Assembly: GCA_023417955.1 (NCBI GenBank) | Contig: JAEZDW010000182.1 | Coordinates: forward strand, 1 to 17,225 | Direction: 5' to 3' | DNA length: 17,225 bases | Source of the DNA: Bacteroidota bacterium | Lineage (GTDB): Bacteria > Bacteroidota > Bacteroidia > Cytophagales > Cyclobacteriaceae | Shown: piece by piece, positions 1 to 6,474 of the stretch | Numbering within the stretch: position 1 is the first letter of the stretch | Layout: the number at the start of each line of letters is the position of its first letter | Made by a program: the position numbers and the translations under genes | Notes under the pieces: generated by a model | Told to the model about the DNA's origin: nothing | Databases searched by the model: none | Seen by the model: the letters and a program-made list of their open reading frames with translations, nothing else

Positions 1-1
1 G

Positions 2-133
2 GAAACGCGATTATTAGGGGCTGCGGATTTCCTGACAAAGCCCTGCAGCCAGGAAAATCTTGTAAATCAGTTACAACAAATTCTTGAGCAATACTCCAGA
101 GATGTCGAGGTAGTAAAGGTGATGTCGAAATAG
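2..133 (+). CDS. Response regulator receiver domain, C-terminal end (partial)
   Basis: The gene enters from the left edge; only its last 43 codons are visible, ending in TAG at 131-133. The translation contains GAADFLTKP, the conserved end of a CheY-like receiver domain, where the Lys contacts the acyl-phosphate and the following Pro is in cis. A helix-like segment (NLVNQLQQILEQYSRD) and a short tail follow. The protein therefore ends soon after the receiver domain, so any output or kinase domain would have to lie upstream; it may be a stand-alone receiver or a hybrid kinase ending in one. The family assignment rests on this short motif, and its target is unknown. It converges with the small gene at 138-458, the stop codons being 4 nt apart. 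Confidence 0.7.
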   Translation, partial: ETRLLGAADFLTKPCSQENLVNQLQQILEQYSRDVEVVKVMSK

Positions 134-158
134 AACGCTAATTCAGAATAAGCGTTTT
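134..158 (+). terminator. Intrinsic terminator after the receiver-domain gene
   Basis: AACGCT at 134-139 pairs perfectly with AGCGTT at 151-156. After one A-A mismatch the stem continues with ATT/AAT around a CAG loop, and the 3' arm runs into TTTT at 155-158. The hairpin starts directly after the TAG stop of the plus-strand gene and covers the last codon and stop of the convergent gene. The T-run lies on the plus strand only, so plus-strand termination is more likely, though the stem could work in both directions. Confidence 0.5.
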
Positions 159-458
159 GAGCGAGATGTTGTCCCGTAAATGGTAAACGGTACCACCTTT
201 GTAATTTTCGCATGCGCGTTCCAGTTCAAAGGCAGTGATTGATGAAATGTTGTTTATCAGAATACCTTCGGTTTCGTTTGAATTTGAAAGGACTACCCCG
301 GTGAAGGTTTTGTTTTCCTTGTCTCGAGCCGACGCAATGAATCCAATGATATTGAGATAATCTGAGCTCCAGCCCGTGTGGGTTTTTACCTTCACGCCAA
401 TCTGTTCTTCCTTTACTGAGTACAGTAAGGTCTTAAATTGGTTTAAGGTGATTTGCAT
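138..458 (-). CDS. Small protein of unknown function (106 aa)
   Basis: I do not recognise this protein. It starts at an ATG (456-458) and ends in TAG (138-140). It has no signal peptide, membrane segment, cysteine pair or obvious nucleotide-binding motif. The N-terminal part is mixed polar and basic (FKTLLYSVKEEQIGVKVKTHTGW); the middle looks beta-rich (TFTGVVLSN, GILINNISSITAFEL); the end is short and polar. One Cys (in RACENY) is present. It is probably a small soluble cytosolic protein. It is transcribed in the same direction as the PfpI-like gene 95 nt upstream, but a likely terminator separates them. A 7-bp inverted repeat lies 8 nt before its start codon and could be its operator. It could also be a spurious ORF, but the clean ATG, its length and tight packing with neighbours favour a gene. 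Confidence 0.6.
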   Translation of the reverse strand: MQITLNQFKTLLYSVKEEQIGVKVKTHTGWSSDYLNIIGFIASARDKENKTFTGVVLSNSNETEGILINNISSITAFELERACENYKGGTVYHLRDNISLKTLILN

Positions 459-465
459 GCCGGAT

Positions 466-483
466 TTTACGAAATCTCGTAAA
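466..483. promoter_or_regulatory. Inverted repeat, possible operator of the 106-aa gene
   Basis: TTTACGA (466-472) and TCGTAAA (477-483) form a perfect 7-bp inverted repeat around AATC. It lies 8 nt upstream of the ATG of the minus-strand gene ending at 458, within its likely leader or promoter. No T-run follows on either strand, so a terminator is unlikely. A dimeric regulator site or a small leader hairpin are both possible. Confidence 0.35.
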
Positions 484-523
484 TGTAGGAATCCCTAACC
501 GAATTTCAATTGCTGATCGGTAT

Positions 524-547
524 AAAAATGCCCGCTTCCGGAGCAGG
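524..547 (-). terminator. Intrinsic terminator of the PfpI-like gene
   Basis: Read on the minus strand, CCTGCT pairs with AGCGGG (five Watson-Crick pairs and one G-U) around a CCGGA loop, followed by CATTTTTAT. It begins 7 nt after the TAA stop of the PfpI-like gene (554-556), the expected position for a rho-independent terminator. Confidence 0.55.
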
Positions 548-553
548 AAATGC

Positions 554-1120
554 TTAAATGATCACATCCACGCGCTGCTTCACGTCTGATTTAAGTAAAT
601 CAATCATCGTTTGTGCAAAACGCTCCAGATGATCACCACTTCGTGCCGTAATCACACCATTGTCGGCGGTAATTGCGTCATCCTGCACCAGAGCACCGCA
701 ATGCCGAACATCGGCCGCAATGGATGAAAGGGAACTTACTTTCAGCCCGTGCAGTACATTGGCGCTTATCAGAACCTGGACTCCATGACCGATGCCAGCG
801 ACGATTTTCCCGGCGCCAAACAGTTCCTTAATGAATGCGTTTACCTGAGATTTTTCCCTTAATTCGTCGGCGTGCAGCGGCCCTCCGGGTATGAAAACGC
901 CATCGTAATCAAGGGGTTTGACGACGCTAAAGTGCTTGTCGATACGGAGGCGAATTCCCCATTGATCGTGTTCCCATCCCTTTACCTCGGCCCCCTCGAA
1001 GGCAATGGTATCGGTTTTAATCCCTGCTTTCTCAAGGAAGTCGCGGGTTGCAGTTAATTCCTGCTGGTCGACGCCGTCATGGGCGAGGATTGCCACGCGT
1101 TGGTCACTGGTCATTTTCAT
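554..1120 (-). CDS. DJ-1/PfpI-family protein lacking the catalytic cysteine
   Basis: The 188-aa product matches the DJ-1/PfpI (class I glutamine amidotransferase-like) fold over its full usual length: an N-terminal strand with ILAHDGV, the GWEHDQWG segment, FIPGGPLHADELR near residues 77-89, and the nucleophile-elbow region AGIGHGVQVL near 108-117. Members such as PfpI, YhbO and YraA have Cys-His in a CHG motif at the elbow. Here the codon is GGT (Gly111), followed by His112, so the nucleophile is missing. The acidic residue usually found as Glu in the DGFE segment is Asp18. The protein is probably not a peptidase or deglycase of the usual mechanism and may have a binding role. The chosen start is the ATG at 1118-1120; an in-frame TTG at 1129 and an ATG at 1114 are alternatives. 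It is divergent from the usp operon. Confidence 0.85.
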   Translation of the reverse strand: MKMTSDQRVAILAHDGVDQQELTATRDFLEKAGIKTDTIAFEGAEVKGWEHDQWGIRLRIDKHFSVVKPLDYDGVFIPGGPLHADELREKSQVNAFIKELFGAGKIVAGIGHGVQVLISANVLHGLKVSSLSSIAADVRHCGALVQDDAITADNGVITARSGDHLERFAQTMIDLLKSDVKQRVDVII

Positions 1121-1180
1121 CGAATTCAATGCTGTTTTGGTATCAATACAGCATAATCCACATGCCTGACTTTTATTAAC

Positions 1181-1245
1181 TGATTTTTGTCATGGATTCC
1201 GGTGACAGGGGTCAATCCATGAGCCTCTTCAATCAGATAGTTTTG
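1181..1245 (+). promoter_or_regulatory. FNR-like box plus -7 element, usp-ccoI-ccoS-hemN promoter
   Basis: The palindrome TGATTTTTGTCA (1181-1192; TGACAAAAATCA on the other strand) matches the FNR/FixK-type layout TGAT-N4-ATCA. A perfect TAnnTTTG element, TAGTTTTG, lies at 1238-1245, 28 nt before the ATG at 1266. The box centre (1186.5) is 51.5 bp from the first base of that element, putting the box near -62 of the likely transcription start, a class-I activator position. No TTTG-type -33 element is seen, which suits an activator-dependent promoter. Promoter function is inferred from position and from the same geometry at three other sites. Confidence 0.65.
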
Positions 1246-1265
1246 TTAATAAATCCGGTCAAGCC

Positions 1266-2105
1266 ATGAAAAAAATTCTTGTTCCCTGTGATTTTTCAAC
1301 GCCTGCCAGGCACGCGTTTCGGTCCGCGCTTTCCGTTGCAGCACGCTCCGGCGGCGAAGTTCATGTATTGCATGTTATAGAATTGCCAGTGTTACATGAT
1401 GCTGTGCTAATGCCGGTCCTTTCTCTCGAAGAAAGCCTTTTCCAGGAATTGGAGGAAAAATCAAAAACGGAGTTTGCAAAGTTGATTGAGGAAAACACGG
1501 AGAATATTCCCCTGTATACAAAGGTCGTTTTTGGTGAAACCTCGCGGATGATTCTCGATTACGCGGCGTCTCAATCAGTTGATCTCATCATTATGGGTAC
1601 CCGCGGCGCTTCAGGAATACGCGAAGTTCTCATCGGATCGAACACCGAAAAAATTGTTCGCCATTCAAGTGTGCCTGTTCTCGTAGTCAGAAATGCAATC
1701 GACGTTGCATCGATTCGGGATATCGTGTTCCCCAACACACTTGACACCACAGACCAGGAGGGATTGGTTATGAAGGTGAAAGCTCTGCAGAATTTTTTTG
1801 GTGCGAAACTTCACATCGTTTGGATAAATACGCCCGCGAATTTTGCCCCTGATACTACAACACGGGTACGCCTTCAGGAATTCGCAGCGCGATATATGCT
1901 CCAGAATTTCACTATCAACATTTTCAACGACCTGTACGAGGAAACGGGCATTATAAACTTCAGTCACGATGTAAAAGCGAACATGCTGGCCATGGGAACG
2001 CATGGCCGAAAGGGACTCGCGCACTTCTTTGCAGGAAGTGTGACGGAGGACGTCGTCAACCATGCCGACCTTCCTATCTGGACGTGTAACCTCAAACAGG
2101 AGTGA
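1266..2105 (+). CDS. Universal stress protein with two UspA domains
   Basis: The 279-aa protein has two tandem UspA domains. The first begins MKKILVPCDFS and ends with the nucleotide-binding signature G-2X-G-9X-G-S at Gly111, Gly114, Gly124 and Ser125, followed by VPVLVVRN. The second starts near residue 150 and has the same signature at Gly244, Gly247, Gly257 and Ser258. Both domains should therefore be able to bind ATP, as in the ATP-binding branch of the family. It is a soluble cytosolic protein with no membrane segments. It is the first gene of an operon, 20 nt upstream of ccoI, and its promoter carries an FNR-like box. Stress proteins of this family are often induced by oxygen limitation under Fnr-type regulators, so a low-oxygen survival role is likely. 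The start at 1266 is supported by the canonical N-terminal strand. Confidence 0.92.
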   Translation: MKKILVPCDFSTPARHAFRSALSVAARSGGEVHVLHVIELPVLHDAVLMPVLSLEESLFQELEEKSKTEFAKLIEENTENIPLYTKVVFGETSRMILDYAASQSVDLIIMGTRGASGIREVLIGSNTEKIVRHSSVPVLVVRNAIDVASIRDIVFPNTLDTTDQEGLVMKVKALQNFFGAKLHIVWINTPANFAPDTTTRVRLQEFAARYMLQNFTINIFNDLYEETGIINFSHDVKANMLAMGTHGRKGLAHFFAGSVTEDVVNHADLPIWTCNLKQE

Positions 2106-2125
2106 TCTGTTAACTAATCGCCGAC

Positions 2126-4522
2126 ATGGAACTGGAAATACCGCTCAAGACGGACGTGGCCTGCTTTCACTGTGGAAATACATGTGAAGAAACGTTGTGG
2201 CTGGAAGACAAAAGCTTTTGCTGTTTTGGCTGCAAGACGGTCTATGAGATCCTGCATGCAAATGACCTCTGTGAATACTACGCACTTGACGGCAACGCTG
2301 GTGTACAGGTCAAAGATGTGAGTGATGATGCGTACGCGTATCTTGATAAACCGGAAATCCGCAGGAAACTCGTAGCATTTGATGTTGACGATTTTGTGCG
2401 TGTGAAATTCTATGTTCCCGCCATCCACTGTGTATCCTGCATCTGGCTTTTGGAGAACCTTCAGAAATTGAATCATGGTATCCTGAAGTCGGAAGTGAAC
2501 TTTGCACGCAAGACGGTGGAAATAGATTTTACGCCTTCACGCGTGAAACTGAGTGAAGTCGCGCGACTACTCGCCTCACTTGGTTATGAACCAAAGATTA
2601 ATCTTGCGAATGAAGCAACGGCAGCGACGTCCGGAACGATTGATCGCAGCCTGCTGATCAAACTGGCCGTGGCTGGATTCTGCTTCGGTAACGTGATGCT
2701 GTTTAGTTTCCCCGAATACCTCGGGCTGGACCACAATGATTACCAGCTGCAGCGGATATTTTCGTATTTGAATATTGCCCTTTCTGTCCCTGTTCTGGTT
2801 TACAGTGGCTACGATTATTTTCTCGCCTGTTACCGGAGTCTGCGCGAAAGACAAATCAATATCGACGTGCCGATAGCCGTAGGGTTAATTGTATTGTTTG
2901 TGCGAAGCTCGAGGGATATTGTTACTGCAACCGGACCCGGCTATTTGGATTCGTTTACAGGGCTTGTGTTCTTCCTCCTTATCGGGCGGTGGTTCCAGGG
3001 AAAAACATATGAAAGCCTCGCCTTTGACAGGGATTTCAAATCGTACTTTCCCCTCGCCGTTCAGCGGTTGGCCAGTGATGAGTGGACACCGGTGATCATT
3101 TATGAACTTGACAAAGGAGATCACATTCGCGTGCGAAATCTTGAAATCGTTCCGGCAGACAGTGTGTTGATTGAAGGCGAAGCACTTATTGACTATAGTT
3201 TTGTCACGGGCGAGTCCAAACCCGTTTCTGCAATCCAGGGTGATATCGTATACGCAGGAGGCAGGCTGATTGGAAAACCTGTCGAACTTGTTGTTCAGAA
3301 AAAGACTTCGCAAAGCCAACTCACCAGTCTTTGGAACAGTGATGCGTTTCAAAAGTCATCCGAAAGCAAATACAGGAAAACGATTGACCGCGCCGCGCGT
3401 CGGTTTACCTGGGCGGTATTAGGGATTGCCGTACTTACTGCCGTTTATTGGTTCGTAGCAGATTCGTCGCGCATGTGGCTCGTGCTCACATCAGTGCTGA
3501 TGGTTGCGTGCCCCTGCGCACTAGCGCTTTCAGCACCATTCACATATGGAAGCATGCTGCGTGTTTTTGGAAAACATCACTTCTATCTCAAAAACGCGGA
3601 TATCATTGAACGCCTCGCATCGGTGGATGCAATTGTGTTCGACAAAACAGGAACGGTAACACACGGTGATCAACCTGAAATTCGTTTCGTCGGAACAACT
3701 TTAACAGAAAATCAGGAAGCGGTCGTAAAGCTACTTACAGGCTATTCTACGCATCCCTTAAGCACGCTGATTAATAAAAGCATCAGAACGAAGGGTGCGC
3801 AGACGATTTCAGGATTTAAGGAACTACCTGGTAAAGGCCTGGAGGGAGTGAGTCTGGGTCATCTTTATAAGCTCGGCTCTGCATCGTTTGTCGGGGCAGC
3901 CCGGCCAGATCGCGAGGCCGGATCAGTAGTTTATCTTTCCATCGACAATGTTATCATTGGCTACTATTCTGTCTCCACGGCTATACGCGAGGGCCTCAGG
4001 TCAATGCTTGCGCGACTCGGTAAACGATTCGTTGCGTTGCTTTCCGGCGATAATGATTCAGATCGTTCACGTATGGAGAAATTGTTTGGCGACGCCGTTC
4101 CGATACTCTTCAATCAATCCCCTCACGACAAACTCGAATACGTCCGTAATTTACAAAGCAAGGGTAGTCGGGTGTTGATGATTGGCGATGGTCTCAACGA
4201 CTCCGGAGCAATTAAGCAAAGTGATGTCGGTGTTGCCGTCACTGATGATACCGGCGTTTTTACACCAGCGTGTGACGCCATTCTTCACGGCAGTCGTGTT
4301 GGATCGCTGGATAAGTTTATCGCCCTGGCGAAGATCGCTTCCCGTATTCTGAAGACAGGATTTGTGATTTCGTTTACGTACAACGCGATTGCACTGAGCT
4401 TCGCGGTTAGCGGTTACCTCACTCCATTGGTTGCTGCGATTCTCATGCCCTTGAGCAGTATCAGTGTGGTCGGATTTACATCACTCGCAGTATCATTTAT
4501 GGCCAAACGCAAAAACCTTTAA
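2126..4522 (+). CDS. ccoI: CcoI/FixI copper-transporting P1B-type ATPase
   Basis: This 798-aa heavy-metal P-type ATPase supplies copper for assembly of the cbb3 oxidase CuB centre. The N-terminus has the Cys-rich module typical of CcoI/FixI (C13xxC16, C20, C32-C33xxC36), then a heavy-metal-associated domain with C102-V-S-C105. Membrane helices, the actuator TGES (361-364), the ion-binding CPC (462-464) in a membrane helix, the phosphorylation motif DKTGT (Asp506), a THP motif in the nucleotide-binding domain and the hinge GDGLND (687-692) follow in the usual order, with two further helices at the C-terminus. All catalytic residues looked for are present. ccoS begins 2 nt after its stop, and placement with ccoS and hemN supports CcoI rather than the copper exporter CopA. 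It is probably cotranscribed from the FNR-box promoter upstream of the stress-protein gene. Confidence 0.95.
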   Translation: MELEIPLKTDVACFHCGNTCEETLWLEDKSFCCFGCKTVYEILHANDLCEYYALDGNAGVQVKDVSDDAYAYLDKPEIRRKLVAFDVDDFVRVKFYVPAIHCVSCIWLLENLQKLNHGILKSEVNFARKTVEIDFTPSRVKLSEVARLLASLGYEPKINLANEATAATSGTIDRSLLIKLAVAGFCFGNVMLFSFPEYLGLDHNDYQLQRIFSYLNIALSVPVLVYSGYDYFLACYRSLRERQINIDVPIAVGLIVLFVRSSRDIVTATGPGYLDSFTGLVFFLLIGRWFQGKTYESLAFDRDFKSYFPLAVQRLASDEWTPVIIYELDKGDHIRVRNLEIVPADSVLIEGEALIDYSFVTGESKPVSAIQGDIVYAGGRLIGKPVELVVQKKTSQSQLTSLWNSDAFQKSSESKYRKTIDRAARRFTWAVLGIAVLTAVYWFVADSSRMWLVLTSVLMVACPCALALSAPFTYGSMLRVFGKHHFYLKNADIIERLASVDAIVFDKTGTVTHGDQPEIRFVGTTLTENQEAVVKLLTGYSTHPLSTLINKSIRTKGAQTISGFKELPGKGLEGVSLGHLYKLGSASFVGAARPDREAGSVVYLSIDNVIIGYYSVSTAIREGLRSMLARLGKRFVALLSGDNDSDRSRMEKLFGDAVPILFNQSPHDKLEYVRNLQSKGSRVLMIGDGLNDSGAIKQSDVGVAVTDDTGVFTPACDAILHGSRVGSLDKFIALAKIASRILKTGFVISFTYNAIALSFAVSGYLTPLVAAILMPLSSISVVGFTSLAVSFMAKRKNL

Positions 4523-4524
4523 TC

Positions 4525-4710
4525 ATGGGAATTATTATTCTTCTCATTGGAATCAGCATTACGATCGCGCTTGTGTTTTTGGGAATATTTCTCTGGAATA
4601 TGCGCAGCGGTCAGTATGAGGATACATATACACCATCTGTAAGAATGTTATTTGATGACAAGACAAATTCTAAAAAGGATGAATCTGCCCGAGCTGATCA
4701 GAAAGTATGA
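4525..4710 (+). CDS. ccoS: CcoS, cbb3 oxidase maturation protein
   Basis: The 61-aa product has one N-terminal membrane helix (IIILLIGISITIALVFLGIF), then LWNMRSGQYEDTYTPSVRMLFDD and a short charged tail. The segment W-x-x-x-SGQ-x-D-x-x-xP-x-x-RML is the hallmark of CcoS. In proteobacteria CcoS is needed for incorporation of heme b and CuB into the CcoN subunit. It starts 2 nt after the ccoI stop, so the two are almost certainly cotranscribed and possibly translationally coupled. Its 3' end overlaps the chosen hemN start by 32 nt. Confidence 0.93.
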   Translation: MGIIILLIGISITIALVFLGIFLWNMRSGQYEDTYTPSVRMLFDDKTNSKKDESARADQKV

Positions 4711-6040
4711 CGTGCCGGTACCGCGGTACACGAGTTATCCCACGGTACCCCTGTGGCAGACGGATAAGTTTACAGTGTCTGGCTGGTGGTCAGCGGTAAA
4801 GCAATGTTTTGACGAGTCTAATGACCTTAAAGGCATAAGTTTGTATGTGCATCTTCCATTTTGTGAGAGCCTGTGCACGTATTGTGCATGTAATACGCGC
4901 ATTACCAGGAACCACAAGGTCGAAGATGGATACATTGATTCTGTTCTGGCCGAATGGGCAATGTATCGCGAGCATTTTGGGGCAATCCCTGTAATCCGGG
5001 AATTGCATCTCGGTGGTGGTACACCTACATTTTTTTCGCCGGAGAATCTTTCGCGCCTCGTAAAGGGCTTACTAAAGGGTTGTCGTAAGCATCCCCGATT
5101 CGAATTTAGTTTTGAAGGCCATCCCAATAATACGACACCGGAGCAATTAAAGGTTCTTGCAGAAAATGGCTTTCGACGGGTTAGTTTTGGCGTGCAGGAT
5201 CTTGATCTGAAAGTGCAGACCGCCATTAATCGCATTCAGCCATTCGGGAATGTCGAACGCGTTGTAACTGCAAGCCGCGAACTCGGATATCACTCCATCG
5301 GTTTCGACCTCATTTACGGCCTTCCTTATCAGACGGTGGAGAGTGTTTCTGAAACGGTGCGCAAGGTAATATCGCTGCGTCCCGACCGGATTGCGTTTTA
5401 TAGTTATGCTCACGTGCCGTGGTTGCGACCTGGTCAGCGTGGCTACGAAGATGCTGACCTGCCATCGGATGTAACAAAACGATTGCTTTATGAAACGGGT
5501 AGAACGCTCCTTCACGAGGCGGGATACCGCGACATCGGCATGGATCATTTTGCGCTGCCTGATGATTCACTTTCAGTTGCCGTGGATCACGGCAGATTGC
5601 ACCGAAACTTTATGGGGTACACAACCAATCAAACCGATCTTTTGATTGGATTAGGGGCTTCGTCAATCAGCGATGCGAAGTATGCGTTCGCGCAGAACCT
5701 CAAAAAGGTTGAGGAATACCAAAGTCATATCAGCAGAAACGAAAGCGCCGTTTTTAAAGGCCATCTCCATACAGCTGAGGACATGTTGTTCCGACGCGTC
5801 ATACTGGATATTGCATGCAAGGGCGAGCTCTCCGAAGTATTGCTCACTGCTACGATGGACGAGACCACTTCAATGTTACTCGAACAGATGGAGCACGAAG
5901 GCCTTGTGACAATGCATGCCAGGGGGATGAGTGTGACACCTACGGGGAGGGCATTTATTCGCAATATCTGTAATGTGTTCGATAAGCGGTCACGCGATCA
6001 AGGTACTCAGGGTTCGCGCCTGTTTAGCAAGGCTATATAA
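4679..6040 (+). CDS. hemN: Oxygen-independent coproporphyrinogen III oxidase HemN
   Basis: This radical-SAM enzyme decarboxylates coproporphyrinogen III to protoporphyrinogen IX without oxygen, allowing heme synthesis when O2 is scarce. The product (453 aa from this start) has the HemN N-terminal RYTSYPTVP, then the [4Fe-4S] motif CxxxCxxCxC at Cys62, Cys66, Cys69 and Cys71, the glycine-rich GGGTPTFF for SAM binding, and RVSFGVQD. The CxxxCxxCxC form and full length favour HemN over the heme chaperone HemW. I chose the ATG at 4679, where similarity to family N-termini begins; an in-frame ATG at 4655 and TTG at 4652 would add 8 or 9 residues. The gene overlaps ccoS and ends the operon, converging on the thioredoxin gene with 2 nt between stops. 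The link to the oxidase is logical, since cbb3 needs b- and c-type hemes at low oxygen. Confidence 0.94.
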   Translation: MNLPELIRKYDVPVPRYTSYPTVPLWQTDKFTVSGWWSAVKQCFDESNDLKGISLYVHLPFCESLCTYCACNTRITRNHKVEDGYIDSVLAEWAMYREHFGAIPVIRELHLGGGTPTFFSPENLSRLVKGLLKGCRKHPRFEFSFEGHPNNTTPEQLKVLAENGFRRVSFGVQDLDLKVQTAINRIQPFGNVERVVTASRELGYHSIGFDLIYGLPYQTVESVSETVRKVISLRPDRIAFYSYAHVPWLRPGQRGYEDADLPSDVTKRLLYETGRTLLHEAGYRDIGMDHFALPDDSLSVAVDHGRLHRNFMGYTTNQTDLLIGLGASSISDAKYAFAQNLKKVEEYQSHISRNESAVFKGHLHTAEDMLFRRVILDIACKGELSEVLLTATMDETTSMLLEQMEHEGLVTMHARGMSVTPTGRAFIRNICNVFDKRSRDQGTQGSRLFSKAI

Positions 6041-6042
6041 AA

Positions 6043-6345
6043 TCAGGCGTGTTCGTCTATGACGCGCTTAAGATATTGTGTCGGCACAGCTCCTGACTGG
6101 CGCCACTTGATTTCAGCATTTCGGAAAAGGATCAGCGTTGGTACCCCTTGAATGTTATATCTGCCGGACACAGCCGGATTGCGGTCGACATCGATCTTTA
6201 TAATCTTTACACGGTCTCCTGTAAGCTGCTTCAACTCCTCAAGAATGGGTTTCATCGTCTTACACAGTCCGCACCATTCAGCATGGAAGTCTGCCAGGAC
6301 GGGTGTGTCGCTGTTGATCAAATCTGCGAAAGAAGCGTTAGCCAT
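6043..6345 (-). CDS. Thioredoxin with a WCGLC active site
   Basis: The 100-aa protein is a single thioredoxin fold of normal length: an N-terminal helix, FHAEWCGLCKTMKP at residues 20-33, KIIKIDVDRNP, the cis-proline loop GVPT and a C-terminal helix. The catalytic pair is Cys25 and Cys28. The residue before the second Cys is Leu27, where ordinary thioredoxins have Pro (WCGPC); changes here are known to shift redox potential. No signal peptide is present, so it acts in the cytosol as a disulfide reductase. The ATG at 6345 is in frame with the domain. A 17-bp tandem duplication has created a second, out-of-frame ATG at 6362. The gene is separated from the CoA-transferase upstream by a strong terminator, so it probably has its own promoter in 6363-6420, though none is clear by eye. 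Confidence 0.92.
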   Translation of the reverse strand: MANASFADLINSDTPVLADFHAEWCGLCKTMKPILEELKQLTGDRVKIIKIDVDRNPAVSGRYNIQGVPTLILFRNAEIKWRQSGAVPTQYLKRVIDEHA

Positions 6346-6362
6346 AAAGAAGCGTTAGCCAT
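6329..6362. repeat. 17-bp tandem duplication across the thioredoxin start
   Basis: AAAGAAGCGTTAGCCAT occurs twice back to back, at 6329-6345 and 6346-6362, with no mismatch. Each copy ends in CAT, the reverse complement of an ATG, so the thioredoxin start codon and first codons are duplicated. Because 17 is not a multiple of 3, the outer ATG (6362) is out of frame and opens a 14-codon reading frame (MANASLWLTLLSQI) that stops at 6318, inside thioredoxin. Confidence 0.95.
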
Positions 6363-6372
6363 ATTGATTTCT

Positions 6373-6391
6373 GTGTTGTACGAAACAACAC
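6373..6391. promoter_or_regulatory. Inverted repeat in the thioredoxin upstream region
   Basis: GTGTTGT (6373-6379) and ACAACAC (6385-6391) form a perfect 7-bp inverted repeat around ACGAA. It lies 28 nt upstream of the thioredoxin ATG. On the minus strand it would fold with a TTCGT loop, and no T-run follows. It may be a regulator site or a leader hairpin; no family can be assigned. Confidence 0.35.
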
Positions 6392-6420
6392 GATTCCGCG
6401 TCGTAAAGTTGCGTGACGGA

Positions 6421-6455
6421 AAACAAAAAGCGTATGCCACTTTCGCAGCATACGC
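6421..6455 (-). terminator. Strong intrinsic terminator of the CoA-transferase gene
   Basis: On the minus strand GCGTATGC and GCATACGC form a perfect 8-bp stem (6448-6455 with 6430-6437) around a 10-nt loop, followed directly by TTTTTGTTTT. It starts 20 nt after the TAG stop of the CoA-transferase gene (6475-6477). This is a textbook rho-independent terminator and isolates the thioredoxin gene downstream. Confidence 0.88.
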
Positions 6456-6474
6456 CTGTTCACTGATTAGATGA

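Noticed and set aside
1128..1192. The 1181-1192 box also driving the divergent PfpI-like gene
   Set aside because: At the mirrored 51.5-bp position (1135 down to 1128) the minus strand reads ACAGCATT, which does not fit TAnnTTTG.
1665..2063. 132-codon open frame on the minus strand inside the stress-protein gene
   Set aside because: It lies wholly inside a well-supported gene, has no recognisable domain and is a shadow frame. The same applies to 2885-3352 (-) in ccoI, 4735-5235 (-) in hemN, 7219-7677 (+) in the CoA-transferase and 15819-16247 (+) in the kinase.
2126..4522. The P-type ATPase as a copper exporter (CopA)
   Set aside because: The N-terminal Cys-rich module, direct linkage to ccoS and the low-oxygen context fit CcoI/FixI better.
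6373..6391. The inverted repeat before thioredoxin as an additional FNR-like box
   Set aside because: The arms GTGTTGT and ACAACAC lack the TGA/TCA core and N4 spacing of the four boxes; it is kept only as an unassigned inverted repeat.
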